The notes under the pieces: model-generated | What the model saw: the letters and a program-made list of their open reading frames with translations, nothing else | The model's database searches: none | Told to the model about the DNA's origin: nothing | Position numbers and translations under genes: made by a program | Source of the DNA: a virus | IMG/VR virus record: IMGVR_UViG_3300007363_000098 | Span: 1-24,647 of that record | Reading direction: 5' to 3' (one strand) | DNA length: 24,647 nt | Shown: positions 1 through 8,129 of the stretch, one piece after another | Numbering within the stretch: position 1 is the stretch's first letter | Layout of the letters: each line of letters opens with the position of its first letter

Positions 1-29
1 TCTATCGCGTTGGGGAAATTGCCGACCAT
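1..29 (-). CDS. possible start of the gene after terminase (partial)
   Basis: On the minus strand, downstream of the large terminase stop, an ATG at 29-27 opens a frame (MVGNFPNAI) that runs off the window edge. The same frame is also open upstream into the terminase gene, so the true start is unclear. In many tailed phages the portal gene follows the large terminase, but nine residues cannot show that. No ribosome binding site is evident, which is common in Bacteroidota. Confidence 0.25.
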
Positions 30-112
30 TTTTGCTGATATATAGTATGGCGCGCTGGGGTGCGCTGCAATAGCGGCACAGGTAGAGTAATAGCAATGGT
101 GTTGTGTAATGG

Positions 113-1762
113 CTAGTAAAGCCCGCCCGGATGGGAGGCAATGCTCTTGCCCTTGTCTTTGTTCTTGCCGAAGTTAAGCGTATCCCAGGCATCAGAGAAG
201 TCGGTGGCTTCCTCGCGTGTGGTGAGTAACTTCCACTCGCTGCTCTTGTCTTTTTCAAAGCCGCGCTTGCCTTGTTTAAGTGGCGCTTGGTTCATGCTGA
301 GCAGAAGGTATTTACAGTTTGTTTTATTAAACTGTTGGCGGGCAAATGCAGGGTCTTTACCCTCAAGCGACTTGGCGCTTACCAGGTACTTATCATGGTG
401 GTGGGGTGCTTGCCCTATGTATTTAATAGTTACTGCCCACCCATTTAATGTAAGCACCTTAACCACTTCATCCCTGTAGTTGGTATTCGTGCGACCATCA
501 GCAGGCAAGGCGGTATGGTCGTGCCAGTAGTTTACCTGCTTGCGCCCGTGGTATCGGTAGTAATCACAGAAATCCTGCACCAACTTTTGTATAAGCTCAG
601 GGCGCTTTACATACATACCGTTAAGGGTCCAGTCGGTGTGGTCGTATGTTTGCTGCACGACCAGCGTGTTAATGTAAGAGCCATAGTCAAAAGCAATATC
701 CAGCGGCAGATCATCGCGCAGGTCTGCATCCTTCCGGCAGTGGTTAGTGTCGTTCTGCAGCTTATCCATATCATAGTCAAGGCTGTCAAGATATTGGTAG
801 TTTACAGCATCGTATAAATGTGCATCGGTAATATTATAAAAGCAGTTTTCTACCAGCTCAAAGGCCTTGTTTAAAACTTCCACGGCAAACATGAGGTCGG
901 TCATGGTTCTGCGCAAGCCCTTAACATAATCCCACTTCAGGTGGGTAATATTATCCCAAACATCAGCCTCATTATAATAAACACCCTCTTTGCTTACATA
1001 CCAGCGCACCTCATTCTTTAGCTTAACCATTTCGCGCCAACATTCCTGCTGTTCGTTGCGGTTGCTGCTGTCAATCATTTTAATTCCAAGCGCTACTATC
1101 CGGTTAAGCTTCTCGCGGTAATCGTTGCCATCTTCAGCATAGTATTTACCAAAATCATCAATCCATTTAAACTCAGAGCCAAAGCCTGCGCTGGTGCTTA
1201 AGTGCACGCTATGGTGTAGCTTACACTTGCGAAATATATCGCGGTTGCCACGGTTGGCTGTTAATGAGCCCGTTTCAAGCTTTGTGCGGTCAAGGGTAAG
1301 CGCCTCATCCGCTGTAATACTATCAACGTTCAAGCCACGGGCATCACCCGGGCGGTCTTGGCTTATAATCTGAAAGAGCGCACCCGTAACCCATGCCATT
1401 GTATTATCATAGCTGCCGGGCTTTTCATAGCAGGTGGGCCAGTTCTTTGGTGGCTTTTGATTAAGCACAAAGTGCACGTTTTGATAATAACCAATCCTTT
1501 CAAGCGATGCAATAACCCCTGGCAGCGTTTTAGTAAGCACCTGCTGATAAGTGCGCCCCTCAATAATGTTTTTACTGCGCGGCATTTCAAAGGCAATCTT
1601 TTCTAATCTCCATGCGTGGCCGGTACTTTTACCCGTTCCCCTGCTCCACTTATCTACAGTCATGGGTGCGCTCAATAGCTGGCTAAGCAGCTGCGGGCGG
1701 TTGGGTGTAATAAGCCTGATGGGTAATTTATTCGCTGTCTGCTCCATCCTCAATAAAGTCAA
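113..1762 (-). CDS. terminase large subunit (TerL)
   Basis: This is the ATP-driven DNA-packaging motor and headful or site nuclease of a tailed phage. The 549 residues show an N-terminal ATPase with a Walker A-type loop SRGTGKST (residues 40-47) and a Walker B-type stretch DSITADEA (147-154). A C-terminal RNase H-like nuclease probably starts at DIAFDYG (355-361), with later acidic clusters at HDHTALPADG and TDFSDAWD that could complete the metal site. The length fits the family. The start at 1762 overlaps the end of the preceding gene by 35 nt; a second ATG at 1747 (MEQTANK) is equally possible. It is the last complete gene of a late operon that begins after the terminator at 3043-3070. The protein acts at the prohead portal. 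Confidence 0.9.
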   Translation of the reverse strand: MTLLRMEQTANKLPIRLITPNRPQLLSQLLSAPMTVDKWSRGTGKSTGHAWRLEKIAFEMPRSKNIIEGRTYQQVLTKTLPGVIASLERIGYYQNVHFVLNQKPPKNWPTCYEKPGSYDNTMAWVTGALFQIISQDRPGDARGLNVDSITADEALTLDRTKLETGSLTANRGNRDIFRKCKLHHSVHLSTSAGFGSEFKWIDDFGKYYAEDGNDYREKLNRIVALGIKMIDSSNRNEQQECWREMVKLKNEVRWYVSKEGVYYNEADVWDNITHLKWDYVKGLRRTMTDLMFAVEVLNKAFELVENCFYNITDAHLYDAVNYQYLDSLDYDMDKLQNDTNHCRKDADLRDDLPLDIAFDYGSYINTLVVQQTYDHTDWTLNGMYVKRPELIQKLVQDFCDYYRYHGRKQVNYWHDHTALPADGRTNTNYRDEVVKVLTLNGWAVTIKYIGQAPHHHDKYLVSAKSLEGKDPAFARQQFNKTNCKYLLLSMNQAPLKQGKRGFEKDKSSEWKLLTTREEATDFSDAWDTLNFGKNKDKGKSIASHPGGLY

Positions 1763-2330
1763 TAGTATCGGGTGTCATTGCCTTGTAAACATTATCAATA
1801 ACCCGCTGCTTTTCATCTTTGGGCAAGCGTTCAAAATCCTTTAATGAAAGGGCCTTTGCATCCGTATCAGCGCCACCCATGATAATGATAACGTTGTTGT
1901 GCTGCTGCACCATGCTTGGGTCAATTTCCTTATCATCAGGGCGGTTGAGCTGCAAAATATCAATCATGTTTTTGCGCGCCATATTCATGCCGCGCACATC
2001 CTTTCTGAGCTTTGCAAACTCGTAATCGCTTTGTGCACCTTCAAACATCAGCGCCCGCCAGTATTCCTTATTCATCATGGGCATAGCACCCCAAACCTCC
2101 TGCGCAAGTGAGCAGTATCGGTAAGCCGTTGCCTGGCTTATTTCACTAAAATGTGTTTGTAGCATTTTTACAGCCACACTCAGCTTATGCACACGCATAA
2201 GGTTATGCGCCACATCTATACGCTCCCACATTTCGCGCATTTTAGGTGGCAAATCATCGGCTTTGCCCCCAGTAGTAAAGTGCTCAATTAATACATCTTT
2301 TTCTGAGCGGTTTCTTCCGGTTAAAATCAT
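1728..2330 (-). CDS. probable terminase small subunit (TerS)
   Basis: A 200-residue protein directly upstream of the large terminase, the usual place for the DNA-recognition subunit of the packaging complex. A helical segment around residues 55-85 (LSVAVKMLQTHFSEISQATAYRY) reads like a helix-turn-helix, and the rest is charged and mostly helical. The C-terminus is acidic (DFIEDGADSE). The start ATG overlaps the TGA of the upstream gene (GCATGA, 4 nt), and the 3' end overlaps the large terminase gene, so the three are probably translationally coupled. The assignment rests on position, size and the predicted helix-turn-helix, not on recognised family similarity. Confidence 0.65.
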   Translation of the reverse strand: MILTGRNRSEKDVLIEHFTTGGKADDLPPKMREMWERIDVAHNLMRVHKLSVAVKMLQTHFSEISQATAYRYCSLAQEVWGAMPMMNKEYWRALMFEGAQSDYEFAKLRKDVRGMNMARKNMIDILQLNRPDDKEIDPSMVQQHNNVIIIMGGADTDAKALSLKDFERLPKDEKQRVIDNVYKAMTPDTIDFIEDGADSE

Positions 2331-2998
2331 GCTTCATTTATTAGGTTTTCAAGCCGTTGCTTTTCTTCCTGCAGGGCAGCAAGCTTTGCGGCATCGCCCC
2401 TTTTTTTGTATTTGCTTATTTGTGCCATAACGTTTGCGTGTTTGCGGACCAATTCAATCCCCCGCCTTACTGCTCCGGGTGCCGGTTTGTCGGGCAGGGC
2501 AGTTTCGTCAATCTTATCGCGCTGCCACCTTTCAAGCGTGCGCCAAATAGCTGCCCGCTCATCCTCAATATCAAGTATGCGCAGCGCAGCCTCCAGCCGC
2601 GCTTCTTTTTTAGGCAAAAGCAAAAGCTGAGCGTGCAGCCTACCTTGCTCACGGCTTAAGTCAGCCTTTTTTATCCATAGTTTTTTTAAACCATCGGTAA
2701 GTCCGTTGTAGTCAATCCACATCTTTTTGTTTTCGCTGTGGCGCTCATAATCTTCGGGTGCTGTTATGTATTTACCGGGTGTTTTCTTTGTTTGGGCAAC
2801 CTGTGGTATATCTGCAGCGCTTTGCTCGTCATAGATCTGCTGCAGCGCCCGCGCAAGCTTGCTGCGGGTAAACTCATTTTCACCGCTGCGCAACAGGGTA
2901 AGCATGGTGGCGCTGCCTCCGTGCTCCTGCAATAATTCTATGCCCGCGCTATAATTGCGTGTACCCTTTAGCCAGTGCGCTATTTCAGCGTAACTCAT
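2327..2998 (-). CDS. unknown phage protein upstream of terminase
   Basis: About 223 residues from MSYAEIAHWLKG at 2998. A longer frame opens at 3055, but that ATG lies inside the terminator hairpin at 3043-3070, so the internal start is preferred. A purine-rich GGAAGGGG precedes it at a distance. The N-terminus is helical; the middle has a basic and glutamine-rich segment; the C-terminus (KKRGDAAKLAALQEEKQRLE) is a likely coiled coil. It is the first gene after the terminator and is coupled by a 4-nt overlap to the small terminase gene, so a packaging role is plausible, but I do not recognise the family. Confidence 0.7.
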   Translation of the reverse strand: MSYAEIAHWLKGTRNYSAGIELLQEHGGSATMLTLLRSGENEFTRSKLARALQQIYDEQSAADIPQVAQTKKTPGKYITAPEDYERHSENKKMWIDYNGLTDGLKKLWIKKADLSREQGRLHAQLLLLPKKEARLEAALRILDIEDERAAIWRTLERWQRDKIDETALPDKPAPGAVRRGIELVRKHANVMAQISKYKKRGDAAKLAALQEEKQRLENLINEA

Positions 2999-3042
2999 AC
3001 CCAAATTTCCACAACCCCTTCCAACCAAAAAAGGACAAATAA

Positions 3043-3070
3043 AAAAGTCCCGCACTGCTGCGGGACTTTT
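3043..3070. terminator. strong bidirectional intrinsic terminator
   Basis: A perfect 12-bp stem (AAAAGTCCCGCA against TGCGGGACTTTT) encloses the 4-nt loop CTGC. The stem has a GC-rich core flanked by A and T runs on both sides, so it can end transcription in either direction. It separates the capsid and tail genes from the terminase genes on the minus strand, implying a separate promoter or partial read-through for terminase. Confidence 0.85.
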
Positions 3071-3118
3071 CCACCAAAACCAATCATGAAAACCTGAGAT
3101 ACCCCTACCTCATTGCCG

Positions 3119-3334
3119 TCAATCCGCAGCTTCAGCCTTTTGCTTTTTTGCCTTTTTAGGGGCTTCGGCCTTTGGATTTATATAAGTAAACTTCGGGTTG
3201 TCGGCCAATTTTTGAGCCTGCTCTACGGTCAAGTGAGCCGCTGTAAAATCAATCTGCCCGAAGTTAAACTTTTCAGGTAGAAGAGGCGAAACTTCAAATT
3301 TCGCCTCCACTTCCTGATTTATGCTTTTTGCCAT
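3119..3334 (-). CDS. small unknown late protein, basic tail
   Basis: 71 residues. The first 50 look like a small folded domain (FGQIDFTAAHLTVEQAQKLADNPKFTYI); the last 15 or so are lysine- and alanine-rich (PKKAKKQKAEAAD) and probably disordered. It follows the tail-tube candidate by 8 nt and precedes the terminator, so it closes a transcription unit. Small proteins with such position may be head-tail or tail-assembly factors, but nothing in the sequence settles this. Confidence 0.65.
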   Translation of the reverse strand: MAKSINQEVEAKFEVSPLLPEKFNFGQIDFTAAHLTVEQAQKLADNPKFTYINPKAEAPKKAKKQKAEAAD

Positions 3335-3342
3335 TCTAGTTA

Positions 3343-3870
3343 TTAGAAGGTGTTATCAATGGTGCCCTCGTAAAAAGTAAGCGAGTTGGTAAAGCAAGTA
3401 ATCTCAATATCATATCCTGCACCATTTCCGCTGCGGGTATTGCTTTTCCATGTTGCCAAAACTTCGCACTCAGCGCCTGCAGCACCCAACTGCAATACTT
3501 TGCCATCGGCCATCGGCACCAATACAATAGCATCAAGGTTTTTCCAGTTGCGCTCAGCCTCACCAAATATTTTGTTGCTGCCCGGGTGAAACGCTTTGAA
3601 CGTAATTTTTTTGCTTCTGCCATCGCGGCTGCCAATGTTTTCAACCGTTACCTCACCGGTATCATCGGTAATATACACTTTTGCAAATGCTTTACCTGCT
3701 GAAAAAGCGTGGTTGGAGCTGATAGTAACTTCATCACCTGCCGAAGAATATGAATCATACGTTTGCAGCGTAGAAAAATCATTTACATCGGCAATGTGGA
3801 AAAACTTTTTTGTACCACCGTTTTTATCAACTGTGGTGTCTTTGGTTACGTTGGCTAATGAGTATGCCAT
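3343..3870 (-). CDS. putative tail tube or other structural protein
   Basis: 175 residues, rich in beta-strand patterns, aromatic and small polar residues, without signal peptide or membrane segment. The middle (residues about 95-150, FKAFHPGSNKIFG, LVPMADGKVLQLGAAGAECEV) and the glycine-rich stretch SNTRSGNGAGYDIEITCF resemble the architecture of phage major tail proteins, and the gene lies two genes after the capsid gene. This is an inference from composition and order. A decoration or head-completion protein is the main alternative. Confidence 0.55.
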   Translation of the reverse strand: MAYSLANVTKDTTVDKNGGTKKFFHIADVNDFSTLQTYDSYSSAGDEVTISSNHAFSAGKAFAKVYITDDTGEVTVENIGSRDGRSKKITFKAFHPGSNKIFGEAERNWKNLDAIVLVPMADGKVLQLGAAGAECEVLATWKSNTRSGNGAGYDIEITCFTNSLTFYEGTIDNTF

Positions 3871-3873
3871 AGT

Positions 3874-4155
3874 TTATTTAGTATTTACAGGTTTTACAAT
3901 GTTTTGCCCTTCCAGCGCCAGTATGGCTGCCGCAAGGTCTTTATCCGTTTCAAGGTCGCTGGCTTTGTAGCTTTGCCCCTCAAAATGAAAAGAAGGAGTT
4001 ACCACTTCAAAATCTTCTTTGCCTATGGTAATCAGTTTTTTGCCCGATGCGCCCGCCTTTTCGGCTGCAGTCACCTTTGCATTAAGTTCGACAATAACTT
4101 CGTGAGCCTCTTCAAGCTCAGTCTTTTCAATCTCGGGTTTAGCTTTTTTAGCCAT
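3874..4155 (-). CDS. small late protein after capsid gene
   Basis: 93 residues. The first third is a lysine- and glutamate-rich helix with heptad character (IEKTELEEAHEVIVELNAKVTAAEK), followed by a compact segment with ITIGKEDFEVVTPSFHFEGQSYKASDL. It sits between the capsid gene and the tail-tube candidate, 3 nt before the latter. This is where head-completion or connector proteins are often found. I do not recognise the family. Confidence 0.65.
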   Translation of the reverse strand: MAKKAKPEIEKTELEEAHEVIVELNAKVTAAEKAGASGKKLITIGKEDFEVVTPSFHFEGQSYKASDLETDKDLAAAILALEGQNIVKPVNTK

Positions 4156-4171
4156 TTTTTATTTTTGTAAT

Positions 4172-4210
4172 GGCTGTTGGCTATCAGCTAAACGCTAATG
4201 GCCAACAGCC
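4172..4210. repeat. 10-bp inverted repeat between capsid and next gene
   Basis: GGCTGTTGGC at 4172-4181 pairs with GCCAACAGCC at 4201-4210 around a 19-nt loop that also contains AGCTAA/GCTAA repeats. No U-run follows on the minus strand, so it is not a standard terminator; it may protect or separate the abundant capsid transcript. Related AACAGCCAACAGC sequence recurs at 10451-10475, inside the signal-peptide codons of the fibre gene. Confidence 0.55.
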
Positions 4211-4220
4211 CGTTTTATTC

Positions 4221-5117
4221 TTAAGCCTGATCGTTTACAACAACTGCACTTAAATCAGCAATCTGGCAACCTACTTCAGTCAAAATACGACCTTCAATCA
4301 GGTTACGGCTTTGTGAAGCTGCTACACGCATTCCGCTTCCGAAACCAACAACCAGGTTGTCAGCAATAGTTGCTATAATTCTGTTTGAAGAGCCCATCCA
4401 TGAAGCCACCTTTAACTTCCAGCTTGGGTAGTTATCAATTTGATACTCGCCATCAGCTGTAGCTTTAAACTGGAAGTTGTAAAGTGAGCGATAACGCTGT
4501 ACATAGTAATTGAATACTGTGCGCGATACTAAAATAACACCACCTTTTTGCACCATCCACTCAGGGAAGGTTGCAATCATAGCATCTACTTTTTCAACTG
4601 CGTTGGCAGAAGTAACCGCTCCTGTTGCTACAGGTGTAATGTTAGTTGCAGTAATCTCGTCAGCCACAATGGTTAAAAACCCATCAGCAATAGCTGCAGC
4701 AGTTGAGCCCGATGCGTTGTAGTTACCTGCACCAAGCACACTGTTATTAATAGCAGCCATAAAAGCCTCGCTTAATACGTTAAGCGAAAACTGATAATAA
4801 GGGTCAGCCGCACCTTTTGCAAGGTAGGTGTTAAAATATAATTCAGGATCATACAAGAAATCCCATTTAGCCTTGCGCGCTGTAAGCGTGCGGTCAGTTC
4901 CCACAACACCTTGCGATGCGCTGTCATCGTTTTCGCGATAAGGGCGCGGGTTACCTGTAGCAGAAAGCTTCGGTAATACTTCCGGCTTATCAAGGTTTTT
5001 CAAAACAAGAATACCTTGCCCATCAAGGTCTAACTTGTTTACATTGTTCATTAAAATCTGCCCGCCAAAGTTTACAAAGTCGGTGGTCAGTGCTGATAAA
5101 TCCGGTGTTGCTGCCAT
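4221..5117 (-). CDS. major capsid protein
   Basis: 298 residues, the expected size and position for the HK97-fold shell protein: directly downstream of the ClpP-type protease and scaffold. Visible features are an N-terminal region likely to be scaffold-like or flexible, a central KWDFLYDPELYFNTYLAKG segment with aromatic and acidic residues, an alanine- and threonine-rich middle, and a C-terminal core (VVGFGSGMRVAASQSRNLIEGRILTEVGCQIADL). No catalytic motifs are seen. The identity is inferred from context and overall composition; I did not align it to a reference. Confidence 0.75.
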   Translation of the reverse strand: MAATPDLSALTTDFVNFGGQILMNNVNKLDLDGQGILVLKNLDKPEVLPKLSATGNPRPYRENDDSASQGVVGTDRTLTARKAKWDFLYDPELYFNTYLAKGAADPYYQFSLNVLSEAFMAAINNSVLGAGNYNASGSTAAAIADGFLTIVADEITATNITPVATGAVTSANAVEKVDAMIATFPEWMVQKGGVILVSRTVFNYYVQRYRSLYNFQFKATADGEYQIDNYPSWKLKVASWMGSSNRIIATIADNLVVGFGSGMRVAASQSRNLIEGRILTEVGCQIADLSAVVVNDQA

Positions 5118-5156
5118 GGTAATTTATTGTTTTTTGTTTGTTGTTTTTTGTTTAGT

Positions 5157-5501
5157 TTAAATTTGCCCTTTAGCCTTTTTTTCTCTGGCTATTCTGTCGT
5201 AGCTGGTTTCGTTATATGCCGGCTTTACTTTCTCAATGTTATCGGCAGCCTCCTGCACAGTAGCCGCAGGATCTACAGCCTTTGCTTTCAATTCTTCATG
5301 CGCAGCTTTTTCAGCAGCCAAAGCAGCCTGTGCCTGAACCAGCTCTGCCTGAGCAGATACAAAAGCAGCAAGCTCATCATGAGTTAAAATGTTTTTTTCG
5401 GCTGTCATAGCCTCAATTTCAGCCATCACAGCCGCTTTATCCGCATCATTAAGCGCAATTTTGCCCTCGCTGATAGCGTTTTTTAAAGTTGAAAAGTTCA
5501 T
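5157..5501 (-). CDS. possible nested scaffold protein (internal start)
   Basis: In frame within the protease gene, ATG at 5501-5499 (MNFSTLKNAISEGK) is preceded closely by AAAGAAGAAG, one of the better Shine-Dalgarno-like runs in the window. Initiation here would yield 114 residues covering only the coiled-coil portion. Phage lambda uses the same arrangement for its C protease and Nu3 scaffold, in which the short product is the more abundant. The frame continuity is visible; use of the internal start is inferred. Confidence 0.4.
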   Translation of the reverse strand: MNFSTLKNAISEGKIALNDADKAAVMAEIEAMTAEKNILTHDELAAFVSAQAELVQAQAALAAEKAAHEELKAKAVDPAATVQEAADNIEKVKPAYNETSYDRIAREKKAKGQI

Positions 5502-6185
5502 TACTTCTTCTTTTTTAGGTTTAAAGTTTACTGCCTCGCGCAAACGGTTTACAATGCCCGCCACAAAATTCTCTTTGTTATCAGTACCGCGTTGTTTAGC
5601 ATAAAAAGCATAAACATCAGTAATACTCATAGCTGCAAGGTTTGCAGGCACGTTTTCTGCCGGGCGGTTAATTACTTCATCAATAAGCTTTGCACCAAGC
5701 GCCTCATCGGCACTTAAAGTATGATCCTGAAAATCCAGCCATTTAGCCATCACTTCCTCAACAGTCATTCCTGTTTTTTCGGCAATTGAAATAGCAAGGC
5801 TGTTATCCAGCTTCTGCATCATTTCAACGGCTCCGGCTAAATCTTTGCTGTTGCCCATGGCACCGCCATAAACATTATGAATAAGGATGGTGGCGTTCTT
5901 AGCCGCTGCAACCTTTTGTCCGGCCAGCGCGATTATACCCGCCATGCTGTAAGCAATACCATCCACAAACGTATTAACAGGCTTTTTAGCCTGTAAAAGC
6001 ATATTATAAATTGCTACACCTTCAAACACATCGCCACCCGGTGAGTTTATACGCACATTAATGGTATCAACAGAAGGGTCAGCCTCCATTGCGCTTAACT
6101 GAGCCTTCACCGATTTAGCAGTTACGCCCTCACCGGTCCAGAAATCAGCACCAATAATATCGTATATAAGTAGCTCGCCTGTCAT
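5157..6185 (-). CDS. ClpP-type head maturation protease with scaffold domain
   Basis: A two-part capsid assembly protein of 342 residues. Residues 1-200 are a ClpP/S49-like serine protease: INSPGGDVFEG (46-56), the nucleophile Ser80 in DGIAYSMAG, and His103 in ILIHNVYGG; an acidic residue further on should complete the triad. Residues from about 228 onward form an alanine- and glutamate-rich coiled coil, as in scaffolding proteins. The protease would process the scaffold and capsid during prohead maturation. The start overlaps the upstream stop as TAATG. An internal ATG at 5501 could give the scaffold alone (see separate entry). Confidence 0.88.
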   Translation of the reverse strand: MTGELLIYDIIGADFWTGEGVTAKSVKAQLSAMEADPSVDTINVRINSPGGDVFEGVAIYNMLLQAKKPVNTFVDGIAYSMAGIIALAGQKVAAAKNATILIHNVYGGAMGNSKDLAGAVEMMQKLDNSLAISIAEKTGMTVEEVMAKWLDFQDHTLSADEALGAKLIDEVINRPAENVPANLAAMSITDVYAFYAKQRGTDNKENFVAGIVNRLREAVNFKPKKEEVMNFSTLKNAISEGKIALNDADKAAVMAEIEAMTAEKNILTHDELAAFVSAQAELVQAQAALAAEKAAHEELKAKAVDPAATVQEAADNIEKVKPAYNETSYDRIAREKKAKGQI

Positions 6186-6778
6186 TATTGTAAAAGCCCT
6201 GCCGCCTGAAGCTTAGCCTCAAGCTCATTAACCTTTGTTTGTAAATTGATAATTACTTTTAAAACACTTTGCCCTTCATCTGCCGAAACAAAACCATAAG
6301 GCGATGAGTTTGTTAAATTCGCAATAGCATAATCGGGTGTGCCCGGTGCCGATGCTGTAACTGTAGTAAGCGATGCTGTTAAAGCAGTTGCTGCCGCTAC
6401 CGATATAACCGGAACCCATGCAGTATTATTATATACGTTTAAAGCGTTGGTTGTTGTGTTATAAATAAGTAAACCTTTTGCAGCTGTACTGTCCGCTGTG
6501 CTGGTGCTAACATCCTCCAGAATAGCATTGCGCTGTGTAGTAGTCATGCGCGGAACCAAAACACCACTGGTAGTGCTGTTTACTTCCAGCCCTGCATTTT
6601 CGCTGGTGCCTACAGTTGAAGAAGATATTACCGCCTTGGCTACATAAGCCGAATCGCCAACAACTAAATTTTTTTCAAACTTAGAGTCAACATTAGAAAT
6701 AATCTTTGGATAAGTAATTTGCGCCTGCGTTACAGTTGCAAATAAAACAAGTGTAAAAAGTATAATTATGTTTCTCAT
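6185..6778 (-). CDS. fibre-like structural protein with signal peptide
   Basis: About 197 residues from MRNIIILF at 6778; a longer frame to 6877 adds residues overlapping the preceding gene and lacks sense as a signal. Residues 1-20 form a typical Sec signal peptide ending TQAQ. Then comes a fibre-type segment with GLEVNSTTSGVLVPRMT, RNAIL and GLLIYNTTTNALNVYNNTAWV, which is also found in the large fibre gene at 8857-10500. The C-terminus (VLKVIINLQTKVNELEAKL) is a coiled coil suited to trimerisation. The stop overlaps the protease start. Likely role: receptor-binding or surface-exposed virion protein; a signal peptide on such a protein is unusual. Confidence 0.7.
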   Translation of the reverse strand: MRNIIILFTLVLFATVTQAQITYPKIISNVDSKFEKNLVVGDSAYVAKAVISSSTVGTSENAGLEVNSTTSGVLVPRMTTTQRNAILEDVSTSTADSTAAKGLLIYNTTTNALNVYNNTAWVPVISVAAATALTASLTTVTASAPGTPDYAIANLTNSSPYGFVSADEGQSVLKVIINLQTKVNELEAKLQAAGLLQ

Positions 6779-6857
6779 TGTATAATTCAGTATTTTGACG
6801 ATACAAATATTGCACGGCACAAAGCCTATAAAAAGGACAGGTTTAAAACCGCCATTA

Positions 6858-7880
6858 TTACCGCACCTTATAATCAATTATTTTGCGGTTATCCACCACA
6901 AAATCGCCCTCCTTATTAATAAGCTCCACTACAGCAAACCCCTTATTGTGTTTGCTTACCTGTGGGTTATACTCAGGGTTTACTGATGTAAGGCAGCCAA
7001 CACTCCAGCATCCGGTTACTTTGCCCTTAATATCGGTTTCAATATGCTCACTGCTTCTGTGGCAGTGCCCTATCATTATACTTGCGTTGGCTTTTGTAAA
7101 CGCACCACGGGCAGGATTAACCGGAGCAAATACACCCTTTACAATATGGTTACCATGCGCAATTACCAGCTTGCCGAAATGCATGGTGCGCACATTCTTT
7201 ACATAATCAATATGCATTTTTTTGCAGTCCAGCAGGTTTTCCAGCTCAATAGATGGCAACCCCCAAAACTCAGGCGCTTTTTGTATCAGGTAATTTTCAA
7301 CCCTTATATCATGGTTGCCCTCATGTAAAATAATTTTACAGCCCAGAGCAGCCTTAATGTATTTCAAAATCTCTTTACCCTGCTCAATACTTTCAAGCAT
7401 GCGCGGAGCGTTTGGTTTGCTGATGTATTTGCTGATGGTGGTAAAGTCCAGCAAATCACCATTAATAATAACCGCATCAACACTTTCGTTAAATCCATAC
7501 TCAAGCGCAATATCCAGCGCCTTCATATCCACATACGGTATGTGAGTATCGCCAATAACCAGCACTTTTTTAAACCGCTGGTTAATAAGGTAAGGAGTTA
7601 CATCGGCATGGTCGGCCTCCTCTATTTTACTTTCAGCCCTTAGTTTTGCCAGGCGATCAAGAAACGAAACATTAACGGCAGCTTGTGCAATGTGTTTTTT
7701 ACCAACCCCTGCTTTACCCATTACCTGCAAAACCACTTTCCGGGCCCTTTCAATATCCTTAAAAATAAGCGGGTATTTGCTGTGTAGCAATTTACCAAGT
7801 GTGCGGTGCGCGGTTGTTTTTGGGTTGTCTGTTATTACCTTGCGGGCAAGGTCAAATTGCGTCACCTTTTGCTTTGGCAT
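6858..7880 (-). CDS. calcineurin-like metallophosphoesterase
   Basis: 340 residues with the full motif set of the two-metal phosphoesterase superfamily: GDTHIP (110-115, metal ligands Asp111 and His113), GDLLD (141-145), GNHD (188-191), AHGN (241-244) and GHCH (271-274). The first 80 residues are basic and helical and may bind DNA or another protein. Such enzymes hydrolyse phosphodiesters or phosphomonoesters; phage members may act on nucleic acid, but the substrate cannot be read from sequence. The gene lies in the late operon between the lysis genes and the second fibre, and its start abuts the stop of the putative o-spanin. Confidence 0.88.
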   Translation of the reverse strand: MPKQKVTQFDLARKVITDNPKTTAHRTLGKLLHSKYPLIFKDIERARKVVLQVMGKAGVGKKHIAQAAVNVSFLDRLAKLRAESKIEEADHADVTPYLINQRFKKVLVIGDTHIPYVDMKALDIALEYGFNESVDAVIINGDLLDFTTISKYISKPNAPRMLESIEQGKEILKYIKAALGCKIILHEGNHDIRVENYLIQKAPEFWGLPSIELENLLDCKKMHIDYVKNVRTMHFGKLVIAHGNHIVKGVFAPVNPARGAFTKANASIMIGHCHRSSEHIETDIKGKVTGCWSVGCLTSVNPEYNPQVSKHNKGFAVVELINKEGDFVVDNRKIIDYKVR

Positions 7881-8129
7881 TTATTGCTGTTTTGGTTTAA
7901 CTTCCTTTGGTTTATCAAAATACCGCTCAGCCTGTAATTGCCTGAGCATGTAAAGTATATCTTCTGCCTGTTGCGATGCAGTGTCAACCCGCGCTGAAGC
8001 CTCGCGTATGTGTTTTGCCATTATTGCTGTATCAACTAAGGCTGGCTTTGGGCACTGTGCCAGACTAACGGTTGCTATAAATGGTGTAAACCATTTTATA
8101 CATCTCGCTGTTTTGCTGAGTAAGCACAT
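7881..8129 (-). CDS. putative o-spanin (Rz1-like lipoprotein)
   Basis: 82 residues from ATG 8129, overlapping the preceding gene by 65 nt in another frame. The N-terminus has a basic patch, a hydrophobic run WFTPFIATVSLA and then LAQC at about residues 23-26, a lipobox-like site with a non-ideal Q at -1. The rest is a helical, glutamine-rich chain ending in charged residues. An overlapping small lipoprotein after a membrane coiled-coil protein is the classical Rz/Rz1 layout, in which the pair fuses inner and outer membranes at lysis. A later ATG at 8021 would remove the lipobox, so the upstream start is favoured if the role is right. Confidence 0.5.
   Translation of the reverse strand: MCLLSKTARCIKWFTPFIATVSLAQCPKPALVDTAIMAKHIREASARVDTASQQAEDILYMLRQLQAERYFDKPKEVKPKQQ

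Noticed and set aside
2999-3055. Longer N-terminus for the gene at 2327
   Set aside because: The upstream ATG lies inside the terminator stem, and the extra residues look like non-coding sequence.
4172-4210. Intrinsic terminator after the capsid gene
   Set aside because: The loop is long and no U-run follows on the transcribed strand.
6779-6877. Longer N-terminus for the fibre-like gene at 6185
   Set aside because: It would bury the signal peptide and overlap the phosphoesterase gene.
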